Shown piece by piece: positions 34,886 to 45,895 of a stretch of 64,000 nt of DNA. The notes under the pieces were generated by a model that saw only the letters and a list, made by a program, of their open reading frames with translations, was not told where the DNA came from and made no database searches. The translations under genes were made by a program, and so were the position numbers. This DNA comes from Aegilops tauschii subsp. strangulata (Eukaryota; Streptophyta; Magnoliopsida; Poales; Poaceae): NCBI RefSeq assembly GCF_002575655.3, contig NC_053037.3:318397294-318461293 (forward strand). Direction: 5' to 3'. How positions within the stretch are numbered: position 1 is the first letter of the stretch; every line of letters starts with the position of its first letter.

Positions 34886-37350
34886 CCCGGACGCACTTCC
34901 TTGCGTGCGAAGATGTAGCTGGTGGGTCCCAGCAGTCAGGGGGAAATGTTTTTTTCACGAAATACGGTGGCCCGTCCGGTGGGTCCCCGCTATCAGGTGG
35001 AGGAATAATTATTTTGCGCGTAATAAGGAGGCACTTCCTTGTTGCGGCCGTGGACCCAGCGGTCAGCCTCTCCACGTACAGTACTCTTCCGATGGAAGTC
35101 GTTCCTTGACCACGTTGACCACACCGCGCCAAGAGCACCAGGGCGGTGGACGACGACGAGGCCTAAGAAGGGGACGACGCGGAGCCGGGGAAGACACGGC
35201 AGTGGAAGCCCGTGCGGAGAGGAGTATGAGGGTTCACTGGTTCGGCTCTGGTGTGAGGCTGCCGTCGCCGCAGGGCCTGGCCAGCGGTGGGAATAGTAGG
35301 GGGTGGTGAGGCCTCCGCGGCAGCACAGCCGGCCACGGGAGGCAGGAGCATGCGGCACGACCGGCGCTGCTTTGGGCGGCTGGAGCAAGAAGACCAGAGG
35401 TTGAAGAAGCACTACGGCCGTTGGATGGACATCGTATGGTCACTGGAGCTAGAATCGTGCATATTGACTAAGTTGACGAAGCCCTCCGTCCCCGTCAACT
35501 TAGTAAGCCCACAAGTCAGCCTACCACTATACTGGGTCCCGGTTAGCAGGGGGAGTATTCATTTTTTTATGCGTAATAAGGAGGCACTTCCTTGCGTGCG
35601 AAGATATAGCTGGTGGGTCCAAGCTGTCAGCGGTGGTAACATTTTTTTGCGAAATACAGAGGCCCTTTCGGTGGGTCCCAGATGTCAGGTGGAGAAATCA
35701 TTATTTTGTGCGTAATAAGGAGGCATTTCCTTGCGTGCGGCCATGGACCCATCTGTCAGCCTCTCCACGTACAGTCCACTTCAGATGCATGTCGGTCGTT
35801 GACCACGTTGTCCAGGCCGCGCCGAGAGCACCAGGGTGGTGGACGACGGCGAGGCCTAGGAAGGGAACGACACGGAGGCAGGGAAGACTCGGCTGTTGTT
35901 TCCCACACGGAGGGGAGTACGACTGTACGAGGGTTTACTGGTTCGTCTGCCGTCACCGGAGAATAACAACAGGTGTGGATGAGTAGAGGGATGGCTAGGC
36001 CAACGATGGGAGTACGGTGGGGCGGTGAGGCCTGCACGGCAGCACAGCCCGCCGGTGCTTGTTTGAGCGGCTGGAGCAGGAAGAGCAGAGATTGAAGAAG
36101 CACGACGGCTGTTGGATGGACATCCAACAATCACTGCTTGTGCGTCAACCTTTTTTTTAGGAAAGCCTCAAATTTGTGGAAAACATCATACAGCCCATCT
36201 GCCATTATTTCTAATAATTTATAGCCCATTTGCTAATTCTTAAGGTTTTTTTGGAGCCCATATTCTTTTTGTTAGCATTACATCCCATATTGTGGCCACG
36301 GTTAAAAAATTATACGAAATTTTGCATATTTCGGTGCGGTCCGAACTGTTTTTAATCCCGAAATTTCGAGTCACATTCAAACTGATTTTAAAAATAAATG
36401 TAAATCAATATAAAATCAAACAAATTGTCCACACATAAAAATCAATGCAATTTAAAATCTCGAAATGAAAAAAAAGAAATTTGAAACTAATTGCTGGTTT
36501 GATGTGTTTTAAAAATGTACAACCCATTTCTCATTACTGATAGGCCATTTTCTCGGCCAGCCGAATGAAGCTCTCCTCATCTTGAAAGATTTGCAGCCCA
36601 ACATGCCTGACAAAGCGACTTACTTGGCAAATCACAAAAAAACTGGGCTGTGGCCATTGACCCAGTTGCGGCCGTGGACCCAACTGTCAGCCTCTCCACG
36701 TACAGTATTCTTCCGATGGAAGTCGGTCGTTGACCACATTGACCACGCCGCGCCGAGAGCACGAAGGCGGTGGACGACGGCGAGGCCAAGGAAGGGGACG
36801 ACGCGGAGCCGGGGAAGACGCGACAGTGGATGCCCACGCGGAGAGGAGTACGAGGGTTCACTGGTTCGGCTGCGGTGTGAGGCTGCCGTCGCCGCAGAAT
36901 AACAGGGTTTGTGGGTGAGTAGAGGGATGCCCTGGCCAGCGGTGGGAGTAGTAGGGGGCGGTGAGGCCTCCGGGGCATCACAGCCGGCCACGGGAGGCGG
37001 GAGCATGCGGCATGACCGGCGCTGGTTTGGGCGGCTGGAGCAAGAAGACCAGATGTTGAAGAAGCACTACTGCCGTTGGATGAACATCGTACGGTAACTG
37101 GAGCTAGAATCGTTCATATTGACTAAGTTGACAAAGCCCTCCGTCCTGTCAACTTGGTAGGCCCACAAGTCAGCCTCCCACTATGCTGGGTTCCAGCTGG
37201 CAGGGGGAGTATTCATTTTTTGTGCGTAATAAGGAGGCACTTTCTTGCATGCGAAGATAGCTGGTGGGTCCGACCTGTCAGCGGGGGGCCCGTTTTTTGT
37301 GTGAAATACAGAGGCCCTTCCGGTGGGTCCCAGATGTCAGGTGGAGGAAT
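34835..37350 (+). repeat. Threefold repeated GC-rich module in CACTA
   Basis: Three diverged direct copies of a 400-430 bp block starting TGCGGCCGTGGACCCA: copy A 35042-35445, B 35736-36125, C 36665-37095. Each block holds TCAGCCTCTCCACGTACAGT, then GTTGACCACGTTG, GCGGTGGACGACG, GGTTCACTGGTTCG and GAAGAAGCACTACGG-type words in the same order. Blocks are linked by a shorter repeat (AAGGAGGCACTTCCTTGCGT plus GGTGGGTCCCAG, seen near 34905, 35580 and 37230). Copy A lacks a short AATAACA-containing segment kept in B and C. No known protein domain is encoded. The array lies upstream of the GRF gene and may carry promoter material. Confidence 0.75.
36140..36660. other. AT-rich insert between module copies B and C
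   Basis: This sharply AT-rich stretch sits in a GC-rich array, with AGCCCAT words (36190, 36228, 36256) and A-rich runs. It separates module copies B and C and is absent between A and B, so it is probably an insertion. I could not find clear inverted ends or a target duplicate. No gene. Confidence 0.5.
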
Positions 37351-37580
37351 CAAAGACTTGAGAAGGTGTACAGAACAAGCTAGTGTACCAGTAAAGAGAC
37401 GTTGCTGAGTTTTAGAAAAAAGAGAGACGTGCTCCTGTAGCTGGTTCGAATCCAAACCTAGACTATTTCTATATATGGTTCTATGCTACTCTGCAAGTAA
37501 TGGAACTGACATATCCAATGTTCGCTTCTCCTCTTCTCTACTTACTCTGCCTAGCATCAGAAGCTCTGGCCGCAGCAACC

Positions 37581-38260
37581 ATGTCCGCTGGCTGCTCGTC
37601 CGCCTGCTCTTCAGCAGGCAACAACCAAATATGCGCCAAGTCGCCACCCGTACCATCGCCTGTGGGTCTCATCACACCCCCACCGGCACGCGCACCGCAG
37701 CCGGTTGCTCATCGCAACCCGATGCCGTTGGTGTGGTGCCACTGCTGCAAATCACGCAGAGTCATCCGTCGCGTCTCAACCACAATCCTCAACCCTGGCC
37801 GAGTCTTCTACAAATGCCCGAATCATGGGGTAATAATATGTTTAAGTGTTGTTCTGCTGCTTCCAGTTGCTGATTTTTTAATAGTTTGGTTGATGATCTT
37901 CCAATTTGATTCGTGCAAAAAAGGGAAGATTCGTGTGATTTGTATTTCTGGGAAGTTGCTGATGTGGGGGAGTGCAACTATGCTGATTATTTGGTTAGCC
38001 GAGGAATCCCAATACCAGCAGGTTGGGGTGTTGGACAAGTAACTGAAGGAACGGCAAAAGAGGAAGATGCAGAGCAGAAGGTTAAAGATGCAGTACCTCT
38101 GATCATGGCCAAGCAACAGCTGCTGAACGGCCTTGACAGCAATGAGGAGATGAAAGAGCTTGTGAAGATAATGGGCAAAATCGATGTGCTCTGTAGGATG
38201 ATTGTCTCTTTATTTGCAGTGTATGTAGCACTCGTGATGTATTCAGTGGCTATGACATGA
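37581..38260 (+). CDS. GRF-type zinc-finger protein with C-terminal membrane segment
   Basis: Two exons: about 37581-37829 and 37924-38260. Exon 1 ends with a GRF zinc finger (PLVWCHCCKSRRVIRRVSTT, then GRVFYKCPNHG); exon 2 completes it (EDSCDLYFWEV, YADYLVSRGIP), followed by a charged helix (EEMKELVKIMGKIDVLCRM) and a hydrophobic tail (IVSLFAVYVALVMYSVAM) ending at the stop. Small GRF proteins with such a tail are common in grasses and often transposon-borne. I prefer the ATG at 37581 (MSAGCSSACSSAG); an in-frame ATG at 37500 would add a hydrophobic leader. The canonical GT/AG splice at the junction (four G at 37827-37830) puts exon 2 one base out of frame, so the gene may be broken. It is convergent with the transposase gene. 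Confidence 0.65.
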
Positions 38261-38767
38261 GCACTTTGTTGAAACTAATAATGAATGAAACATGTGTAGC
38301 AAGCTGGGCATAGTGTTGTGAACATCTAATGATTTCTATTAATGGAAATCAGGGGGTATCCCCTTTTGCTCATAAATAAATAAATACCAGAGGCCCTTTT
38401 GGTAATAAATAAATAAATTAGCTTAGGCCTTGTCGGGTCAGCTTTGTTCTCATTCAAAGACGTCGAGCAAATTGCAGTCCAACAGCAAACTATGTCATCA
38501 AATTCAAGTTTCACAGCCAAATATGAGTACAACTAAACAACAATGTCATCATGTTTTAGTCGTCATACAATCACCAAACACAAATCAGCATACATAACAA
38601 GTGATGTTCTCACAGGAAAATACTAAACAACATGTTCATCAGGTTTCAGTTGTCATAGCAAACACAATTTCACATAGTAGATAAAAAACGTCTTCTGACA
38701 GGCAAATACGACAAAAGCAATGTAATCATCATCCGCAGCAGCAGTGTCAACATCTTCGCCATGTGTA
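38261..38767. other. Intergenic spacer between GRF gene and transposase
   Basis: This is the tail-to-tail region of two convergent genes. It holds two AAATAAATAAAT runs (about 38372-38387 and 38404-38416) and is otherwise AT-rich with no coding signal. It should contain the 3' ends of both transcripts. Confidence 0.6.
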
Positions 38768-41700
38768 TCAGTCTGAATCGTAATTCCCCATGGTGTCATC
38801 TTCTTCTTCGTCCTCAACGTCCTCGAACGTTGGCTTCTTCTTGATCAACTCTTGTATGTCCACATCACGACAGGCAATCTTTTCGCCGGCGTCATTGACG
38901 TGATGGTTCTCAAAGATATTAGGAACATCTGTGTTTTCTTGTACATCAGGAGCAGTGTAAGCATCATCTTATTGTGCAACTTCATTAAATGAATTCCTCT
39001 CCTCAAACCTTTGCAATACTCTCCAGTCATCGCTACGTGAAAATATGTCTTCCAAGAAAAATATCTGTGTTGCTTGATTTGCCAAAATAAAAGGCTCGTT
39101 GGTCTGGTACGCCGCCTTGACATTGATGGATTTGAAATAATCATCAGCTCTGGGTTTAGCGATCTTGGAAAACATGTTATACCAACGACAGCACAACAGA
39201 ACCACACACCGATGATCCTCGAAACTGGAGATATACTGCAACTGAACAATGTCTGTTATGTTAGCATACATTCCAGTTGTCTCTTTGTCTTACGTATCCG
39301 TGCTCATGATGGCACTGTTTTGTGTCTTCCTGCCTTTGTCTCGTGCAAGGGTGTTGTAGCGCACATCTCCAACAACGCAAGATTCATAATGTCTTACCCG
39401 AGTATTAGGACCCATTGCTACTGAGTAAAGGGCATCATCAACTACCTGCCCATCCTCCCGCATCTTCTTAACCTATGGTTAGAAAATAGACAAGCTGATC
39501 ATCTTATGTACTCAATATATTAAAAAAACTGACAGTGCAATTCAAAAGCTTACATGGCTCTTGAACCATTTCGCAAATCCTGCCTTAACCAGTGTGTCAA
39601 TGTTTCTTGGATTTTGCAGCAGTAACTCCTTTTTGTAGATGTTGCACAACATAGTGATCGCGTCAAGCATCTAAATATATAAGAATGTGCTGCAAGTTTA
39701 GCAGATTACGATGTATAAGCTGCAGTACTTAGCACTTACTTGATATAAGGTAGTATCTCAGGATAGTTATTCAACACATACCAAACCATTTTGTCCAAAT
39801 CTTTAGGTTTGTCCTCTTGTCGACTCTTCCCTGTAACTCGAACAGAATAATCGAAAACATTGAGCCCGGGATTGTCTTCATCCACCTCTTTGCTAAGCTG
39901 ATAAGCTATTTCAATGTATTTTGAGCAGAATGTCAACGCTTCTCTAGCAATGTAGGTCTCTGCAATGGAACCCTCGGGTCTAGCTCTGTTCCTAACATAG
40001 CCCTTGAAAGTGCCTAGCCGCCTTTCAATAGCGTACATCCAGCCATACTGTACTGGACCTCTAAGTAGTGCCTCATCAGGTAGATGAACAGCCAAATGGA
40101 CCATCACATCAAAGAAGGCTGGAGGATATATCTTCTCAAGGTCGCATATGATAGTTGGTATCTTGTCTCTAAGACGCTCCAAAGCATCTATCCTGATATT
40201 TCTACTGCAGAGTTCCCTGAAGAATTGTCCCAACTTTGCAATTGCTCTGTATAAGTCAGGGCGGCCCAATCCTCTAAGGATAACAGGTAAAACCCTTTGA
40301 AGTAGGACGTGGCAGTCATGAGTTTTCAACCCTTGTACCTTGTTTCCATATGCACTGACTCTCCTTTCAGGGTTGGAAGCAAATCCGTGTGGGAATCTCA
40401 CACGTGACAGGACCTCGCAGAATTCTTTTGTTTTTACCTTGTCCAAGACGTACACAGCTGGTGCCATATTCCGTGGTTTACGTTCATCTTTCACCTGCAA
40501 ATCCTGTCCGATACCCAGGTGTGTCAAACCAATCCTAGATTTTAAGGTATCTTTCGTCTTGCCTTCAATATTAAGAAGTGTGCCGATAATGCTGTCACAT
40601 ATATTTTTCTCGATGTGCATCACATCAAGATTATGCCGCAGATCCAAATCTTTCCAATACTCGAAGTCCCACAAAGTGGACCTGCGGGTAAATAATAATC
40701 TCTCTTCTGCCCTGCCACGCTTCCTTTTCCCGCTACCATTATCAGGATGGTTTCCTGGTGTAATATGCCTGACCTTCTCTAATTCCACTTGCAACTCATC
40801 GGCGTTGAGCCTCTTTGGCACATCACAGTTTTCATGCTTTGCATTGAACACATTTCTTCGGTATTTTCTAGGATGCGGCTTGTCCTTGGCAAGGAAACGG
40901 CGGTGTCCAATGTAACAGATCTTGCTAAGTATTGCGTATGACAGCGGATTCCTGTCACAACGAACACATGCATTGTAACCATGTGTCGTTCGCCCTGACA
41001 TAGTGCCCAAAGCCGGATAATCATGGATGCACCAAATTATAACAGCACACAGAAAGAAATCAGCTGGTGGGCTGCTATATAGGTCTCGAGTGAGAACACC
41101 GCACCATAGCTATTGAAGTTCCTCCACAAGAGGCTCCATGAACAAATCAAAATCCTTTCCAGGACTTTTTGGACCTAGGATGAGCAAGGCCATCATGTAG
41201 TTTGATTCTTTGGTGCAGACATTTGGAGGCATGTTGTAAGGGATAACAAGCACTGGCCACATGCTATATGTGGCGCTCTGGTGGCCAAATGGGTTAAATC
41301 CATCTGAAGCTAAGCCAAGTCTAATGTTTCTCGGGTCAGCAGCAAACTTTTCGTTTTTCCGATTGAAGCTTTTCCACTCACTACCATGTGATGGATGGCT
41401 CATTACATTCTGATCTCTGTACTCCTGGTTCCTAGAATGCCATAGTACATCCTCTCTTGTTTCAGCATCATGAAACAACCTCTGCAATCTTGGTGTAATT
41501 GGAAAATGTCTCAGAACATTATGAGGAATCCTCTTCACAGCATTGCCATCTTTCCATCTTGATGATTTGCATTTCGGGAATTCACTTAACTTGGCATAAT
41601 CCTTTCGGAACAGAACACAATTATTCTTACAAACATGGATCATATCATACCAATTCCAACTGCACGAAGGAAATTCTTCATTTTACTGTAGGTGTGTGGC

Positions 41701-42287
41701 AGCTTAGACGCATCTGGGAAAGCTTTGCGGAAAGCAGCCAACATCGCATCGAATGATTTGTTGGTCATCCGCTCAGATGTCTTCACCTGAAGAAAGGTGA
41801 CCATAGCTGAGAATACTGACAGCTTATTTCCTGGGGTGACAGCCACGTTGCATTGTTCCAACATGCGGGCCCACCGATTTTCTTCTGCAGGTGAAAGTTC
41901 ACGGAATGCACGAGCATTTCGTAGCATTGTTTCAATGTTGGTCAAACTCACTGGCTCTGCCACCACCTCCTCCTCCTCCTCTTCCACCTGAGCATCAGGC
42001 AGATCAAGATGGTGATCTTCTGCTTCCAGGTAGTCAATAACATTGATGTTCACAGCTTCACCATGATGAACCCACCTAGTATATGTGACCGACATCCCAT
42101 ACAAGTGTAGATGATTTTGCACAGTTGACTGGGGCCTCGTAACTGAATTCATACAACTGCTACACGGACAGAGCACATCTAATTTCGGACCACCGTACTC
42201 GGCTCTGATAAAGTTCATGAAGTTTTCAACCCCCTCGACATATGCAGCGGAGAATCTTCGAGCAGAAGTTATCCAAGTCCTGTCCAT
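38768..42287 (-). pseudogene. CACTA TNP2-type transposase (Transposase_21), two lesions in main part
   Basis: Start ATG at 42287 (MDRTWITSARRFSAAYVEGV). The N-terminal Transpos_assoc domain has CPCSSCMNSVTRPQSTVQNH. A one-base loss near 41650 shifts the frame; the next frame starts DMIHVCKNNCVLFRKDYAKL and runs to 39736 with a single TAG at 41110-41112. It includes Transposase_21 (IRLGLASDGFNPFGHQSATY, YMMALLILGPKSPG, FEYWKDLDLRHNLDVMHIEK) and DUF4218 (PPAFFDVMVHLAVHLPDEAL, YGWMYAIERRLGTFKGYVRN). Downstream exons hold the DUF4216 part (FEDHRCVVLLCCRWYNMF, FILANQATQIFFLEDI) with stops, and an acidic end at 38768. The enzyme cuts and joins CACTA ends. Only a few mutations separate it from an open frame, but it cannot make full-length protein. 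Confidence 0.92.
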
Positions 42288-43212
42288 CTATTAGACATAC
42301 AAATTAGTTCTTCTACTAGATATTACAGGAAAAACATATATGCTTTTTTATGAAGTCCAGAAGAAAATACCTAGGTCGATGTCTAAAGCTATGGCAAGAT
42401 ATTTGGACGAGCAGATCTAAGTGACGAAATATATGTAAAGCTAATTCAGCAAACAGATTTGAGTGCTAAATTATGGCAGGCTGTTTCAGTAGTCAATGAG
42501 GCCGAGCACACAGCCATCGAACTATCGAAGGCCATCGCAGCAACAAAGATCGAGTATAAAATGGTGTAGATCTATTTCACCTAACAGATTGGCTACTAGA
42601 CCATGGCAATCTACGTCACAATAAATATACGGTAGGATATTTTAGCAACTAATCGGCCTTGGCATGCCATCTCAGCTAAGCAGATTGAGTACAGAACAGG
42701 GCAAGGAAGCTTCTTAAGCAAAGCATATTGACTGTAAACTACTTCGGCAAACAGTGAGATTAACAGCGTCGATCAGCTAACATTCAGCGCTACACCGACA
42801 TGCACGGGGCCTCAGTCTAGAATGTGCGTACCATGGGAGAAGCTGACCGCTGTGCGTCTCCACACGAACGTCGCCAGCGGTGGCGGCGCTGACCGCCGTG
42901 CGCCTCCAAAAGAACGTCACCAGCGGTGGTGGCGCAGCTAGAGGACGACAGTCTACGAGAGCGTACTGTGGGAGCGAGAGGATCGCCGTGCGTCCCCTCG
43001 ACGAACTGCGGCGCCGACGTATCGGCGTGGCGGGGAGGGCGGCTTTGGCGGAGCGAATGGAGTGGAGGGGGGCGGGGGGAGGGGGTTTGGGGAATATTAT
43101 TGGCTAGTTGGCAGAAGGGCGGTTTAATCTAGGATTTGGGGGGAATTTTTGGGTGGGGGGAGGATTTTCGCGCGGTGGGCGGGGGGAGTTTGGCGCATGG
43201 TCGGTTTCTCCA
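42288..43212 (-). promoter_or_regulatory. Upstream region of the transposase gene
   Basis: An AT-rich 42300-42800 stretch is followed by a GC-rich 42830-43210 block, at the 5' side of the minus-strand transposase. It probably contains the leader, perhaps with an intron, and the promoter; I cannot place a TATA box with confidence. The 60-75 codon plus-strand frames (42880-43107) have no known domain. Confidence 0.4.
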
Positions 43213-43500
43213 AGTGCAGTCCCATGTGTCAGTGAATAGGCAAGCCGAAGCGCGTTTCGTTTGCGTGAACCGTGTGCAGGACCGAATGTGTGTGGGGTGC
43301 AATGCGGCCGCGACAGGGGTGCTGTGAGTGTACCGCCTTTTTTCCTTTTAAACTAGGTGCTTCGCCCCCTAAAAAAACTTGTTGCTTCACGCGATCCATC
43401 GATACTACTACTAGTAATCCGGTAATCCCGACTAAAACGGCGCGGCCGGGTCTTTTCCCGCGCGATATGCTGGGAGGTTGGCTTAGTTGGGTTTTTTAGG
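43213..43500. repeat. Dispersed internal repeat, copy 1
   Basis: It contains the words TGCAGTCCCATGTGTCAGTG, CCGCGACAG before GTGTACC, ATCCATCGATAC and TTTTCCCGCGCG. The same words recur in the same order at 48186-48510 (copy 2) and at 49483-50010 (copy 3, split). This marks a diverged module reused within the CACTA element. No gene. Confidence 0.55.
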
Positions 43501-43780
43501 ACGAGTAATGCTACACCTATGTAGTCCCAGTTACGTAATTAACATAATGTGAAACGTGTGAGCTGTTGATTGTAGATTGGGGGGAGGGAGGGGCCCACCA
43601 CCATGAAAGTCAGGGGAGGAGAGAGAGAGGCAATTTACGTTAACCCTTTCGTAGGTTCCCGTAGATGTAGAAAGATGTGAAATTCGTGAATGTGCATTTG
43701 CAGATAAGGCCTTCCCTCGTTCATCCTTTTCTCCCACAAGATCTTGATCTTTCGTGCAACGCACGGGCATCTTGCTAGTA
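43501..43780 (-). mobile_element. Partial small transposon sharing ends with 50848-51335
   Basis: The right part, about 43695-43778, matches the arm of the inverted-repeat element at 50848-51335: AAGGCCTTCCCTCGTTCATC, TTTTCTCCCACAAGAT, GTGCAACGCACGGGCATCTT and the end GCTAG followed by TA. The left part (43501-43690) is unrelated to the other arm, so this copy is truncated or chimeric. Non-coding. Confidence 0.6.
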
Positions 43781-44697
43781 CTCCTACAATATACTATATT
43801 ATTGTGAAAGTTCATATACACCGGCCGAGATTAATGCAAACACGGCAGATTTTCATTACATTTCAAACTTTTATAGGACAGAAAAATAAAAGAAACCCGA
43901 ACCTAAACCTATTCTACGGCGGCGACCGACGTCCTCCATCTGCGATCTCCATGTACGGGGGCGGGGTTCAAGACCCGTGAAGTGAAGGTGCGGTCTCCGG
44001 CGAGGAAAAGTAGAACATGGGAGAGGACCGGCCAGTTGGCACACCATGCCCTGCCGCCTCCCATGCCCTACTCATCCTCGGAGGAGTCCCCGACCTTGGC
44101 GGTGCCGGACGTTGGACGGCGGCAAGTAGGACGCGTGGCTGACGGTGCTCCCGTCGTCTGCCGCCAGCGTGGCCACCGCTTGTGCGGCGACTTGAGCGAG
44201 GGCGGCGACCTCGAGCTTCATCCCCGAAGACAAGCTCTCCCACACAGTGTTCGCGCTTGCGGTCATGGCGGATGTGGTGCCAGGTAGGAGGACGATGCGC
44301 TATGGTGTGGAGGTAGCTGGGCGTTGCCGCTTTAAGTAGCGCATTCCGGTGAGGCCAAGCATCCTGGTGCGTCATTAAGTCACCGGAGTTGGTTCCTCGG
44401 GCACCAAGCCTCTTAACGACGGCATACGGACGGACGACATGAATGCGGGCAGCTGGCGCCGGCTGGGAACGCACCGCACGTCGGCGCGAGGGACAAGGGT
44501 TTTTGGTGTGCCAGGGTAGTCAGCTGCGGTCGTGGCAACGTTGGTGATGCCCTTTGCTCACATGCGATCGACGCATGTCATTGAAAAAGCAAGACGACCC
44601 GGCATGGTCTCAGGTCCTGAGGATGCAATTGGCCGTGCTACTCCACTCTGCGGACGCGTCCCGGCGCCCCGTGCATCCTCGACGAGCCGGATGTTGG
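43781..44697. other. GC-rich unassigned cargo segment
   Basis: This GC-rich DNA has overlapping frames on both strands (minus 43968-44474; minus 44072-44266 beginning MTASANTVWESLSSGMKLEV). The latter has protein-like composition (ALAQVAAQAVATLAADDG), but I recognise no domain. It could be a fragment of a captured host gene; I cannot show it. Confidence 0.35.
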
Positions 44698-44926
44698 GGT
44701 GTGTTTGGATTGTGGCCAAAGTGCACCTTACCAAAATTTTGGTCACGACCCAAAGTTTTGTCTTTGTTTGGATGGTTGCCATTTTTTTGGCATGCCAATG
44801 AACTCTGGCCAACTCTAGTTCATTTTCTTGCCAATGTCGGCCAAATCATGGGCAACCAAAACCTCAACCAAAATTTTGGCTACCCAATGCTTTGATAGGG
44901 CAACCTTGGGCACAAACCAAACATAC
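44698..44926. mobile_element. Small inverted-repeat element (MITE-like, ~229 bp)
   Basis: The ends are imperfectly inverted: left TGTTTGGATTGTGGCCAAAG, right (reverse complement) TGTTTGGTTTGTGCCCAAGG, 16 of 20 equal, each preceded by GT(G/A). TGTTGG stands on both outer sides (44692-44697 and 44927-44932) and may be the target duplicate. The inside repeats CCAAAATTTTGG near both ends. The superfamily is not settled: the end resembles PIF/Harbinger-type GTGTTTGG, but the flank length does not fit a 3-bp duplicate. Confidence 0.55.
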
Positions 44927-45668
44927 TGTTGGTCGTGCCACAGCACTAACGAGACCCTCGGCACACTGAAACCGACCGTGTCTAGCGACAATGAGCGTGT
45001 CGTTCACCGCGGTCGCCATGTCCAGAGGCGGTGCTGGAGCTGCGCCACGTTGTTGGCCCCCATGACCCACATGAACAGTTGCCGGTGGCGAGGAGGTCGT
45101 GGGCCAGCTCCTCCATTGGGCTAGTTTGCGCTACGTCGTCCCGACAGGTGTGCCCCACATGTCGGTTTCCCTGTTTTCCCGGCCATATTTGAGCGTCAGT
45201 GCTCCGCGTTGTGCATTAGGCCTTTCACTATGTAAGCCAAGCGAGACAACTTCTTGTTTATTTGAGTCGTTCAAGTATAATCATGTGGCGTTTGCTTATT
45301 TCTCATTCCTCTCCAACCCTCTTCTCCATCGATCATGTCGCCCTCCAGTCGAGTCCATCCTCCCGCATGCCTCATTTGAACATTCCGCCGAGTATCATTC
45401 GCATGTGGGCCTAGACCATGCTTGTATTTCCAATGTTTATTTGTAATTTGTCTGACATGCATACAAACAAACGGTTCGTTTAAAGTTTCACTTTGCCTCC
45501 ACTACATGTCGCTTCGCGTCTTAGTTTTGACATCCCATTCGGTTCATGCCCCGACACATGTTGACGAGATCGATTGATGTTCAGAGATCAATTGCGTCGT
45601 GCAAGGAGATAAAGGTTTGGTCTGTTTCTATGATAGAAATGACCCGCCGGGGGGGTCTATGGGGATCA
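44927..45668. other. Unassigned CACTA-internal DNA
   Basis: Mixed composition, with frames of about 100 codons on both strands but no domain. The left part is GC-rich and may continue the cargo segment interrupted by the small element at 44698-44926. Nothing further can be supported. Confidence 0.4.
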
Positions 45669-45895
45669 GAGGGAGTATATTGTACGTTCATAAGCGAAAC
45701 GAATGTATTGTACCCACCCTAGTCCTCTTTCAATCGATCTCCGGACCCCGAGATGAAATCGAGAGAGAACGAGTGGGGGCATGTGGATACCTAAGGCGGA
45801 TTCAAAATTTTGAACCGGTGATCATAGCATCCGCAAATCATATATAAAGGGTATTCAATGTTCGTTTCGTTTTTGAACGTACAATATACTCCCTC
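45669..45895. mobile_element. Inverted-repeat element with 35-bp arms
   Basis: The left arm 45669-45703 begins GAGGGAGTATATTGTACGTT; the right arm 45861-45895 is its inverse with about three mismatches. TA steps and CTCCCTCC words at both outer edges are Stowaway-style, so this may be an insertion between, or a rearrangement of, Stowaway elements. The inside has no gene. Confidence 0.5.

Noticed and set aside
33760..34896. Several minus-strand frames of 170-290 codons
   Set aside because: They run across the gypsy LTR end, the TGGATGAACAG array and the 75-80 bp repeats; the repeats keep frames open by periodicity.
37425..37455. GGTTCGAATCC, a tRNA T-loop/box B word
   Set aside because: No matching box A at the right distance and no cloverleaf can be folded around it.
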